Below are positions 26,724 to 33,880 of a stretch of 45,278 nucleotides of DNA, piece by piece. Source of the DNA: Actinomycetes bacterium. Its GTDB lineage: Bacteria > Actinomycetota > Actinomycetes > Actinomycetales > Cellulomonadaceae. A model generated the notes under the pieces. It was not told where the DNA came from, searched no databases, and saw only the letters and a program-made list of their open reading frames with translations. The stretch lies in assembly GCA_023438885.1 (NCBI GenBank), contig JAEXPS010000105.1:1-45278 (forward strand). The letters run 5' to 3'. The first letter of the stretch is position 1. Every line of letters begins with the position of its first letter. The position numbers and the translations under genes are program-made.

Positions 26724-29276
26724 GTGTCGAGGGAACTTCCAGAAGGCGGGGTGCTTGCGCCGACGGCGCGAGCCAGCACCGTCCCGCGTCCGCGCTGCCG
26801 CACGGTGCTCGACCGTGCCGTCGCACAGCGGCGGCTCGCCGTCCTGATCGCGCCCGCCGGCTACGGCAAGACCACGTTGCTGCACCAGTGGAGCCAGTCG
26901 GCCGAGCACCCGGTCGCCTGGGTGGAACGGCCCGCCGCCGCCACTCCGGACGGCCTGCGCCTCGAGATCGCTCACGCCTTGACGCGGGTGCAGCGTCCGC
27001 GCCGCGCCGCCGCTGCGTCCGACGCGGCGCAGGGCGACGCGGGCCAGCAGCTCGAGGCGGCACTGCAGTCGGCGTCGACCGGGACCGTCGTCGTGGTCGA
27101 CGACGTCCACGAGTACCCGCGTGACGCGGTGGCAGAGGTCCTCGGGCCGTTGGTCCGCGACGACCGGGTGCGCATGGTGCTCGCGTCGCGGAGCGCCCCG
27201 CCGCTCGGCGTGCCGAGGCTGCGCATCGACGGCATGGTCACCGAGCTGCGGGCGCGCGACCTGGCGTTCTCCGCCGAGGAGACCGCCGTCCTCGCGCAGA
27301 TGCTGCGGGGCGAGCGCCTCCAGCCGGAGGCGGCCGCCGATCTCGTCGAGGTCACCGACGGCTGGCCCACGGCCGTGCGGCTCGCGCTGCTGCCACCGGG
27401 ACCCGCCGGGGACACCACCCGGACGCTCGGCGCCATCCGCGCCAGCGACCTGGACCTGTCGGCCTACCTGGTCGAGGAGGTCCTCGACAGCCTGCCGGCC
27501 GAGCTCGCGGCGTTCGTGCTGCGGGCCACCGTGGACGACCTCGTCGACCCCGGGCTGGCCGAGGAGCTCGTCGCCGGGGGCGCGGCGCTCCTTCAGGAGT
27601 GCCTCGACCGGGAGCTGTTCTGCAGCCCGATCGGCGGCGCGGACAACGTGTGCCGGTGGAACCCGCTGTTCGCCGCGCAGTGCCGCAGCATCGCTGCCGC
27701 GAGGTTCCCCGCGGTCACCCGGCTGCTGCACCGCAAGGCGGCGCTGCACCTCGCGGAGCATGACCTCGGCGGAGCCTTCCGGCATGCCCTCGCCGCCCAC
27801 GACCCGGCGCTGGCCACGACCCTGCTCGTCGAGCGCTGGCCGGACCTGGCCATCAAAGGCGAGGGATGGGCCGTGGTGGCGATGGCCGACCAGCTGGCCC
27901 CTCCCTATCGCACCGACCTCGACGTGGTGCTGGCCCGCCAGCTGGCCTGGGCCTCGATCGAACCCAGCGCGGCTCGGCGCGAGCCGCTGCCGCCGGTCGA
28001 CCCGGACGATCCGCACTCGGTGGTGGCCCATGCGGTGCTGACCATCCTGCAGAGCCGGCCCGGCGACGACATCGGGGACGCGGTGCGGCACGCGGTGGAG
28101 GCGGCCGAAGAGCCGGGGCTGCGGCCCGCCACGCACGCGCTGGCGCTGTTCGCCGCGGCATCCGGCGAGGCGCTGCGGGCGGGCGACAGCCTGCAGGTGC
28201 TCGAGGTGGCGTCCCGAGCCTCGGCGCTCGCCGAGTCGCACGGCCTGACCGCCCTGCGCCTGGCATCCGACGCCGACCGCGCGTTCGCGGCGCTGTTCGT
28301 CGGTGGGCGCGCGGCGGAGGCGGACGACCTCGCGAGGCGCTCGCTCGACGAGGCGATCCACCGCGGGTGGTCGCAGGCTCCCGCGCTCTACCCCGCGTGG
28401 CTCACCCGGGCGGCGATCGCCCTGTGGCAGGGCCGGTGGGCGGATGTCGGGCAGCTGTGCGACCCGGTGAGCGCGGAACAGCGGGACGACCGCCACGCCG
28501 CGCTGCGCGGAGCGGCGGAGATGCTGCACGGCCTCGCCCGGGTGATGGCCGGCGACCTCATCGGGGCGCGCCAGGTGCGCCAGCGGCTCGGCCGCGCACT
28601 CGGCGCACGCGCCACCGCGCCTGTGTGGGAGGACGTCTCGACGATCATCCAGGCCGCCACGGCGGATGCGGCCGGCGACCGCCCGGCCGTGCTGGCGGCG
28701 CTGCGGGCACCGGTGCCGCAGCGCAACTCGCTCCTGCGGCTGATCGCCGCGGCACTGCTGCGCTCGGCCGGGGATCGCACCGCGGCGCAGCGCGAGCTCG
28801 ACCTCGCCGCGGACGCGTCGCGCAGCCCCTTGGGACGGGCTTTCGCGCTCGCGGTGCGCGCGGGACTGGCAGCGGACCACGGCGAACCGGCGCGGGCGCA
28901 CGCCCTGCTCGAGGAGCTGCTCGCGACCAACGCGGACGACCGGTTCGTGCTGCCGTTCCGGCTGGCCGGGCTGAGGGACCTGCTCGTCGCCCACCGAGGC
29001 TGGCGCACGGCGTACGAGCCCGCGGTGCGCCGGTTGCTCGAGCTGGTGCCGCAGCCCGCCGCTACCACGGCCACGGGCGGCGAAGGGGCGCTGACCGACC
29101 GCGAGCTGGAGGTGCTGGCGTGCCTGCGCGCCGGGATGTCCAGCCAGGAGGTCGCGGACGCGCTCGTCGTCTCGATCAACACGATCAAGACTCACCAGCG
29201 CGCCGTGTACCGCAAGCTCGGGGTGGAGGACCGCCGGGCCGCCGTGCGGCTGGCCGTCGAGCTCGGGCTGCTCTGA
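26724..29276 (+). CDS. MalT-like LuxR-family ATP-dependent regulator
   Basis: 850 aa; GTG 26724 with AGGGGGAAG upstream. The N-terminal STAND-type ATPase has Walker A APAGYGKTT (Lys49) and Walker B TVVVVDDVHEYP near residue 115. The centre (about 330-780) is helical and Ala/Leu/Arg-rich, fitting TPR-like or LAL repeats. The C-terminus (about 785-850) is a LuxR helix-turn-helix: LTDRELEVLACLRAGMSSQEV, then VSINTIKTHQRAVYRKLGV. By analogy to MalT it would bind ATP and an inducer, multimerise and activate transcription. The adjacent small-protein genes, DUF6325-like and SHOCT genes with 17-bp palindromes are likely targets; this is inferred from position and shared sites. Confidence 0.9.
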   Translation: MSRELPEGGVLAPTARASTVPRPRCRTVLDRAVAQRRLAVLIAPAGYGKTTLLHQWSQSAEHPVAWVERPAAATPDGLRLEIAHALTRVQRPRRAAAASDAAQGDAGQQLEAALQSASTGTVVVVDDVHEYPRDAVAEVLGPLVRDDRVRMVLASRSAPPLGVPRLRIDGMVTELRARDLAFSAEETAVLAQMLRGERLQPEAAADLVEVTDGWPTAVRLALLPPGPAGDTTRTLGAIRASDLDLSAYLVEEVLDSLPAELAAFVLRATVDDLVDPGLAEELVAGGAALLQECLDRELFCSPIGGADNVCRWNPLFAAQCRSIAAARFPAVTRLLHRKAALHLAEHDLGGAFRHALAAHDPALATTLLVERWPDLAIKGEGWAVVAMADQLAPPYRTDLDVVLARQLAWASIEPSAARREPLPPVDPDDPHSVVAHAVLTILQSRPGDDIGDAVRHAVEAAEEPGLRPATHALALFAAASGEALRAGDSLQVLEVASRASALAESHGLTALRLASDADRAFAALFVGGRAAEADDLARRSLDEAIHRGWSQAPALYPAWLTRAAIALWQGRWADVGQLCDPVSAEQRDDRHAALRGAAEMLHGLARVMAGDLIGARQVRQRLGRALGARATAPVWEDVSTIIQAATADAAGDRPAVLAALRAPVPQRNSLLRLIAAALLRSAGDRTAAQRELDLAADASRSPLGRAFALAVRAGLAADHGEPARAHALLEELLATNADDRFVLPFRLAGLRDLLVAHRGWRTAYEPAVRRLLELVPQPAATTATGGEGALTDRELEVLACLRAGMSSQEVADALVVSINTIKTHQRAVYRKLGVEDRRAAVRLAVELGLL

Positions 29277-29284
29277 GGACGCCG

Positions 29285-29521
29285 TCAGGCGCCCGACACG
29301 CCGTCCGCCGGTGCCTGTGCCCCGTCTGCCTCCGGCACCGCGATGAGGGCGACTACCTGCAGCCCGGCGTCGTCGATGCGCTCCAGCACGGTGGTCAAGG
29401 CCGCGGGGTCGTCGGCCTGCACCACGAGCTCGAAGCCGCCGCGGCGCCGGGCGAGCACGGCACCGCGGCCGAAGTCGACCTCGGTCCGCAGCTTGCCGCG
29501 CAGCTGGATCTGATAACGCAC
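29285..29521 (-). CDS. Small protein of unnamed actinobacterial family (paralogue A)
   Basis: 78 aa. I choose GTG 29521 (VRYQIQLRGKL) because GAGGGGG sits about 5 bases upstream and the homologous small protein at 29620-29832 starts at the same point; an ATG at 29572 overlaps a palindrome and gives a low-complexity extension. The protein reads as beta-strand, loop, strand, helix (DPAALTTVLERIDDAG) and strand (LQVVALIAV). From memory, similar short proteins with an N-terminal RGxL and C-terminal LLxRIxDLGL pattern are common in actinobacteria; no function is known to me. It converges on the LuxR gene. Confidence 0.65.
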   Translation of the reverse strand: MRYQIQLRGKLRTEVDFGRGAVLARRRGGFELVVQADDPAALTTVLERIDDAGLQVVALIAVPEADGAQAPADGVSGA

Positions 29522-29568
29522 CGGCACCCCCTCGTCACCCAGCGTCCCCGGTGGTGCGCTTCCCCGGC

Positions 29569-29585
29569 TCATCCCGGCCGGATGA
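29569..29585. promoter_or_regulatory. 17-bp palindrome, copy 2
   Basis: TCATCCCGGCCGGATGA, 48 bp upstream of the GTG of small protein A. It has the same arm-spacer-arm layout as the copies at 26624 and 29868. Confidence 0.5.
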
Positions 29586-29619
29586 TCGAGACAGGGCGCG
29601 TCTGGCGGCCGCACGCGCC

Positions 29620-29832
29620 TCACTCCGCCGGCGGCTCCTCTATCGCCGCCATGTCGACCACCTGCAGACCCAGATCGTGCAGGTAGGCGACGAAGGCCGA
29701 GACGTCGTCGGCACTCGTCAGCGGGCAGGACAGGACGGAGACCCCCTGCCCGCCCTCCACGACGAGAACGCCGGGGTAGGCGAACGCCTCGCCGGCCGGC
29801 ACTCCGCCGCGCACACGCACGTGGTACAGCAC
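29620..29832 (-). CDS. Small protein of unnamed actinobacterial family (paralogue B)
   Basis: 70 aa from GTG 29832 (VLYHVRVRGGV). The frame is open to ATG 29871, but that start lies inside the third 17-bp palindrome and would add 13 residues absent from paralogue A; the start is therefore uncertain. The alignment with A is V-x-Y near the start, RG at residues 8-9, and D-x-GLQVV near the end, over about 65 residues. The predicted fold is a small beta-alpha-beta unit. Separate copies facing the same way suggest a tandem duplication with divergence. No function can be assigned. Confidence 0.6.
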   Translation of the reverse strand: MLYHVRVRGGVPAGEAFAYPGVLVVEGGQGVSVLSCPLTSADDVSAFVAYLHDLGLQVVDMAAIEEPPAE

Positions 29833-29867
29833 CGCCCCAGGGTGCGTGGTGGGTGCCGTCGCTGCCG

Positions 29868-29884
29868 TCATCCCCGACGGGTGA
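29868..29884. promoter_or_regulatory. 17-bp palindrome, copy 3
   Basis: TCATCCCCGACGGGTGA, 36 bp upstream of the chosen start of small protein B (minus) and 82 bp upstream of the DUF6325-like gene (plus). It can serve both divergent genes. Confidence 0.5.
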
Positions 29885-29965
29885 GGGTGCGCGAGGGAGC
29901 GGAGACCACAGTGGTGGCGTGGGTGAGGGCATCCCCGCCCAGGGACCTACCCCGAGGAGAACCCG

Positions 29966-30397
29966 ATGTACGACAGCATCACCAACGGACCTGCCGAGTT
30001 CGTGGTCGTCGCCTTCCCCGAGGACCGCCTGCCGGAGCCCGTGCGCGAGGCGATCTTCGCCCTCGCCGGTTCCCAGGCCGTCCGGCTGCTCGACGTCGCC
30101 GTGGTGCGCCGCGAGCTCAACGGCGAGATCACGCTGATCGAGATGCAGGACCTCGGAGACGAGATCGAGATCGAGTCGCTGTCGCTGCCCTCGGCGGGCC
30201 TGTTCTCCGACGAGGACGCCACCGAGGTCTCGAACGACCTCGAGCCGGGGACCACCGGCTTGATCATGCTCATCGAGCACGTCTGGGCGCGCGATCTCAC
30301 CCGCGCAGCCCGCGCCGCCGGAGCCAGGGTGCTCGCCGCTGAGCTGATCCCCGCACCCGCGGTCGACGAGGTCCTCGCCGCACTGACCACGGCCTGA
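29966..30397 (+). CDS. DUF6325/DUF1269-like stress-associated protein
   Basis: 143 aa; ATG 29966 follows GAGGAG. The start PAEFVVVAFPEDRLPEPV, the sequence RLLDVAVVRRELNGEITLIEMQDL, a middle acidic segment and the final LIMLIEHVWARDLTRAARAAG match the DUF6325 family, small proteins with an alpha/beta ferredoxin-like half and an Ala-rich second half. Unlike the DUF1269 protein at 26037, it has no clear membrane segment. It is followed by a SHOCT gene 35 bp downstream, a pairing I recall from other actinobacteria. The role is unknown; control by the LuxR gene nearby is inferred. Confidence 0.75.
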   Translation: MYDSITNGPAEFVVVAFPEDRLPEPVREAIFALAGSQAVRLLDVAVVRRELNGEITLIEMQDLGDEIEIESLSLPSAGLFSDEDATEVSNDLEPGTTGLIMLIEHVWARDLTRAARAAGARVLAAELIPAPAVDEVLAALTTA

Positions 30398-30432
30398 TCC
30401 CGCCCCGGCGGGAACGACAACGAGGAGGAACC

Positions 30433-30780
30433 ATGCCATTCGGACGAGTGGGCCGCCCTGGCCTGATCGGAACAGCGGCCCGCACCGCCGTCATCGCGGG
30501 GACCGCCACGGCGACAGCCGGTGCGGTGCAGCGCCGCCAGGCCAACCGTCAGCAGCAGCGGTACGAGGCGGAGGCCTACGAGCAGCAGCAGGCACAGCAG
30601 GCCTACGCGGAGCAGGCCCAGGCCTACGCGCCGCCACCGCCTCCGCCGCCGGCCCCGGCACCCGCGCCCGCCGCTGCGCCGAGCCTCACCGACCAGCTGG
30701 GCCAGCTCGCGCAGATGCACGCGGCGGGCATCCTGTCCGACGAGGAGTTCACCGCCGCGAAGGCGCGCCTCGTCGGCTGA
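30433..30780 (+). CDS. SHOCT-domain protein
   Basis: 115 aa; ATG 30433 with GAGGAGG upstream. An N-terminal Arg/Gly start leads to a single weakly hydrophobic segment (about 13-33, LIGTAARTAVIAGTATATAG), then a Gln/Glu/Tyr-rich stretch, a run of about 20 Pro/Ala residues, and a C-terminal SHOCT domain (LTDQLGQLAQMHAAGILSDEEF, ending AKARLVG). It differs from the PLDc_N-SHOCT proteins at 13788 and 22293 in lacking paired membrane helices. SHOCT domains are thought to mediate oligomerisation. It is the second gene after the DUF6325-like gene and likely co-transcribed. Confidence 0.82.
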   Translation: MPFGRVGRPGLIGTAARTAVIAGTATATAGAVQRRQANRQQQRYEAEAYEQQQAQQAYAEQAQAYAPPPPPPPAPAPAPAAAPSLTDQLGQLAQMHAAGILSDEEFTAAKARLVG

Positions 30781-30792
30781 CCGCAGTGCGCT

Positions 30793-31500
30793 CTACTCGC
30801 TGGGCGGGTGCCGCCGCGCCGGGCGCCGGTAGGCGGCGACGAGGGCGGCCACCAGCGTCGCCAGGAACACCTGGCCCGTGAGCGCCTCCAGCGCGGCGAG
30901 CCCCCGCCCGGCGTGGCTGCCCGGCACCAGGTCGCCGTAGCCGGTGGTGGTCAGCGTGATGAACGAGAAGTACTGGAAGCTGCGCACGTCGCCCGCCTCG
31001 CCGGAGGCGAAGAACGGCTCGGTGCCGAACCGCGCGAGCATCCCGTAGAGCGCCCCGTACATCATGCCGAGCAGCAGGTAGGCGCTCAGCGCACCCGCGA
31101 TCGACTGCCCCGTCACCTCCGGCTGACGGGTCACGCTGGTCAGCACGGCCACGAGGGTGATCAGCAGCACCAGGGCGATCGACGCGCTGGCGACCGCCTG
31201 GGCGACCCGCGGCGACGCCGCCAGCCAGGCCACCCCGACCACCACGACGGCGAACACCCCCGTGACCCAGAGCGCCCGCCGCTGGCGGGGGGTCGGCTCC
31301 GCGCTGCGGAAGGCGAACGCCGCCGCCGCCAGGTAGAGCAGGGCGACGACCGCCTGCACCAGGCCGCTCGGCGTCGCGGCGTACAGCACGTAGCTGAGCG
31401 AGAGCAGCACCAGGACGACGACGAAGTCACCCCGCCGCCGCGCGGCCGGGCCGGAGGTCTCCACCGGCCCAGCGTCCGGGGGCACGGGGAGCCGCGGCAT
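30793..31500 (-). CDS. Potassium channel family protein
   Basis: 235 aa from ATG 31500 (a GTG one codon earlier at 31503 is equally possible). The N-terminal half has four hydrophobic segments (about 30-50, 52-70, 78-100, 103-125); the C-terminal half is the ion-channel pore: SAYLLLGMMYGALYGML, pore helix FQYFSFITL, selectivity filter TTTGYGDL, then an inner helix LEALTGQVFLATLVAALVAAY. The TTxGYGD filter is diagnostic of K+ channels. No RCK or cyclic-nucleotide domain is present. It fits the K+ transport theme of the following genes. The divergent DUF2200 gene starts only 26 bp away. Confidence 0.88.
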   Translation of the reverse strand: MPRLPVPPDAGPVETSGPAARRRGDFVVVLVLLSLSYVLYAATPSGLVQAVVALLYLAAAAFAFRSAEPTPRQRRALWVTGVFAVVVVGVAWLAASPRVAQAVASASIALVLLITLVAVLTSVTRQPEVTGQSIAGALSAYLLLGMMYGALYGMLARFGTEPFFASGEAGDVRSFQYFSFITLTTTGYGDLVPGSHAGRGLAALEALTGQVFLATLVAALVAAYRRPARRHPPSE

Positions 31501-31526
31501 CACCCTCGGCGTGCGACCCTGGAACC

Positions 31527-31868
31527 GTGAGCCGCATCTACGCCGTCGCGGTGGCCGACGTGTACCCCCTCTACCGGACGAAGGTGGAGAAGAAGGGGCG
31601 CACCAAGGCCGAGCTCGACCAGGTGATCACCTGGCTGACCGGCCTGGACCAGCCGGGGCTCGAGCGCCACCTGGCCGCCGGCACCACGTTCGAGGACCTC
31701 TTCGCCCAGGTCGACGTCAACCCGAACGCCTCGTCGATCCGCGGCGTGGTGTGCGGGGTGCGCGTCGAGGATCTCGACGACCCGCTGATGCAGAAGATCC
31801 GCTACCTCGACAAGCTCGTGGACGAGCTGGCCAAGGGCCGGCCGATGGAGAAGATCCTGCGGAGCTGA
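31527..31868 (+). CDS. DUF2200-family protein
   Basis: 113 aa; GTG 31527, with no ribosome site that I can identify. The start SRIYAVAVADVYPLYRTKVEKKGRT and the end YLDKLVDELAKGRPMEKILR match DUF2200, a conserved family of small cytosolic proteins; in other members VDQII.WLTG follows, as VITWLTGLDQ does here. The reaction is not known. It lies between a K+ channel and CorA but has no visible tie to ion transport. The short distance to the divergent channel gene suggests overlapping promoters. Confidence 0.82.
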   Translation: MSRIYAVAVADVYPLYRTKVEKKGRTKAELDQVITWLTGLDQPGLERHLAAGTTFEDLFAQVDVNPNASSIRGVVCGVRVEDLDDPLMQKIRYLDKLVDELAKGRPMEKILRS

Positions 31869-31975
31869 GCCGCGTCGCCCGCGGGCGCCGGCTCGTCGGC
31901 CGATCCACTACGGTGTGCCTGGCCGTGCGACGAGTCCGGCCGGATCGCGACCGGAGGGGGTGTTGCCGACATGGA

Positions 31976-32040
31976 CGCCGGCAGTAGTCATCCCCGGCGG
32001 GCTTCCTCGTCCGCAGATGTCGCCGACCCACGCGGTCGGC
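31976..32040 (+). promoter_or_regulatory. Structured leader candidate upstream of corA
   Basis: The 240-bp region before corA holds two hairpin-capable repeats: CGCCGG/CCGGCG (31976-31981 and 31994-31999) and GCCGACC/GGTCGGC (32022-32028 and 32034-32040, 5-base loop). A Mg2+-responsive leader would make sense, but I do not see the M-box core, so this is only a candidate. Confidence 0.3.
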
Positions 32041-32108
32041 ACCGACCCGCGCGGGCCGATCACCTCACGTAGGCGCGCCCGCGATCGACTCGTCGTCCAG
32101 GAGTGCCC

Positions 32109-33257
32109 ATGTCCGAGCCCTGGCGTGTGCGCATGCGCCCGAAGATGCTCCGCCGGCCCGACGCCCACCGCGAGACCCAGCCCCCCGAGCTCTCGATGGA
32201 CCCGCGCGCGGACGCCGCGCCGACCGTCCGGCTGGAGGAGAGCGTCGTCGACGCCGGCCTCTACCGGGACGGGTGCCGCGTGGAGCATCCGGCGACCCTG
32301 ACCGATGCCTACGAGGGCTTGGCCCGGCAACCGGACTCGCTCGCGTGGATCGGCCTGTACCGGCCCGCCGAGGAGCACCTGCTGACGGCGGCCGAGCAGT
32401 TCGGCCTGCACAAGCTCGCCGTGGAGGACGCGATCGTCGCCCATCAGCGGCCCAAGCTCGAGCGGTACGGCGACACGTTGTTCGTCGTGCTGCGCGCCGC
32501 GCGCTACCTCGACGAGGCGGAGGAGGTGCGCTTCGCAGAGCTGCACGTCTTCGTCGGGCCAAACTTCGTCCTCACCGTGCGCCACGGCGAGGCGCCGGAC
32601 CTCGCGGCGGTGCGCCGCCGGATGGAGGCCGACCCCGAGCTGCTGGCCCGCGGGCCCGAGGCGGTGCTCTACGGGATCCTCGACGCGATCGTCGACGGCT
32701 ACGCACCCGTGGTCGCCGGCCTCCAGAACGACATCGACGAGATCGAGACCGAGGTGTTCGGCGGCGAGCCCAGCGTCACCCGGCGCATCTACGAGCTGTC
32801 GCGCGAGGTGATCGAGTTCCAGCGGGCGACGCGACCGCTGCTGGGCATCCTCCAGGGCCTGGAGGCGGGGTTCGACAAGTACGGGACCGACGAGGAGCTG
32901 CGCCGCTACCTGGGCGACGTCACGGACCACGCCACCACCGCGGCCGAGCGCGTCGACGGCTTCCGCCAGACGCTCTCGGACATCCTCACGCTCAACGCCA
33001 CGCTGGTCTCGCAGGCCCAGAACGAGGAGATCCGCCAGCTGACCGTCGCCAGCTACACCCAGAACGAGGAGGTGAAGAAGGTCTCGGCCTGGGCCGCGAT
33101 CCTCTTCGCCCCGACGCTGGTCGGCACGGTGTACGGCATGAACTTCGACCACATGCCGGAGCTGCACTGGGCGGCGGGGTACCCGCTGTCGTTGCTCCTG
33201 ATGGCCTCGGTCAGCGCCAGCCTCTACCTGATCTTCAAGCGACGCGGCTGGCTGTAG
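32109..33257 (+). CDS. corA: CorA-family magnesium/divalent-cation transporter
   Basis: 382 aa; ATG 32109 with CAGGAG eight bases before it. After about 50 variable residues, the long cytoplasmic alpha/beta domain contains LAWIGLYRPAEEHL, QRPKLERYGDTLFVVLRAA, and a long helical arm (IYELSREVIEFQRATRPL, LTLNATLVSQAQNEEI). Two membrane helices are at about 325-345 and 355-375, with the CorA ion-entry motif YGMN at 342-345. The protein forms a pentameric channel for Mg2+ (and Co2+/Ni2+) in the family. It converges with kdpC, whose stop lies 2 bp away. Confidence 0.93.
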   Translation: MSEPWRVRMRPKMLRRPDAHRETQPPELSMDPRADAAPTVRLEESVVDAGLYRDGCRVEHPATLTDAYEGLARQPDSLAWIGLYRPAEEHLLTAAEQFGLHKLAVEDAIVAHQRPKLERYGDTLFVVLRAARYLDEAEEVRFAELHVFVGPNFVLTVRHGEAPDLAAVRRRMEADPELLARGPEAVLYGILDAIVDGYAPVVAGLQNDIDEIETEVFGGEPSVTRRIYELSREVIEFQRATRPLLGILQGLEAGFDKYGTDEELRRYLGDVTDHATTAAERVDGFRQTLSDILTLNATLVSQAQNEEIRQLTVASYTQNEEVKKVSAWAAILFAPTLVGTVYGMNFDHMPELHWAAGYPLSLLLMASVSASLYLIFKRRGWL

Positions 33258-33258
33258 G

Positions 33259-33870
33259 TCAGCTGCGCTCGTCCAGGGCCAGGTTGAGCTGCAGGACGTT
33301 GACCGCGGGCTCACCCAGGTAGCCGAGGGCACGTCCGTCGGTGTGCTCGTCGACCAGAGCCCGGACGGCGTCCTGGCTCAGGCCGCGCGCGGCGGCGACG
33401 CGCGCCACCTGGAGCAGTGCGTACTCGATGCTGATGTGCGGGTCGAGGCCGGAGGCCGACGCGGTGACGGCGTCGGCCGGGACCTCGTCGGGCGACACGC
33501 CGTCGCGGTCCGCGACCTGCGCCCGGCGCTCCTCGATCGCCGTGACCAGGTCCGGGTTCTCCGGGCCCCAGTTGGAGCCCGACGAGGCACCGGCGTCCCA
33601 CCCGTCGCCCGCGGCGGAGGGCCGGGGCTGGAAGTACTGCGGCAGCGGGTTGCCGTCGGCGTCCGTGAAGCCCTGGCCGAGGAGGGCCGAGCCGACGACG
33701 ACGCCCTCGCCGTTGCGGACCAGCGAGCCGTCCGCCTGCGCGGGCAGCACCAGCTGGCCGATTCCCGTGATCAGCAGGGTGTAGCCGACGCCGAGCACCA
33801 CGGTGAACAGCAGCATCGCGCGCACGGCGGCCCACCAGGTACGTCCGGCGGAGCGGGTGGCAGCGTTCAT
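33259..33870 (-). CDS. kdpC: Potassium-transporting ATPase subunit C
   Basis: 203 aa; ATG 33870 lies about 10 bp after the kdpB stop. A single N-terminal membrane helix (about 15-40, AMLLFTVVLGVGYTLLITG) leads to an extracytoplasmic domain with the KdpC motifs GSALLGQGF, YFQPRPSAAG, SNWGPENPDL, and SGLDPHISIEYA, ending AVNVLQLNLALDE. In the Kdp complex this subunit helps couple and stabilise KdpA and KdpB during K+ uptake. It is the last gene of the operon; no kdpD or kdpE follows, because corA converges here. Confidence 0.94.
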   Translation of the reverse strand: MNAATRSAGRTWWAAVRAMLLFTVVLGVGYTLLITGIGQLVLPAQADGSLVRNGEGVVVGSALLGQGFTDADGNPLPQYFQPRPSAAGDGWDAGASSGSNWGPENPDLVTAIEERRAQVADRDGVSPDEVPADAVTASASGLDPHISIEYALLQVARVAAARGLSQDAVRALVDEHTDGRALGYLGEPAVNVLQLNLALDERS

Positions 33871-33880
33871 GGTCGGCTCC

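Noticed and set aside
29572..29871. ATG starts at 29572 and 29871 for the two small proteins
   Set aside because: Both fall inside a 17-bp palindrome and add residues not shared by the paralogue; the GTG starts at 29521 and 29832 align with each other, and 29521 has a good ribosome site.
31988..32004. Fourth copy of the 17-bp LuxR-linked palindrome
   Set aside because: The left arm TCATCC matches but the right arm reads GGGCTT instead of GrrTGA, so it is not accepted as a full site.
32041..32108. M-box (Mg2+) riboswitch before corA
   Set aside because: The conserved GTTAGGTGAGG-type core and paired elements are not seen in either orientation.
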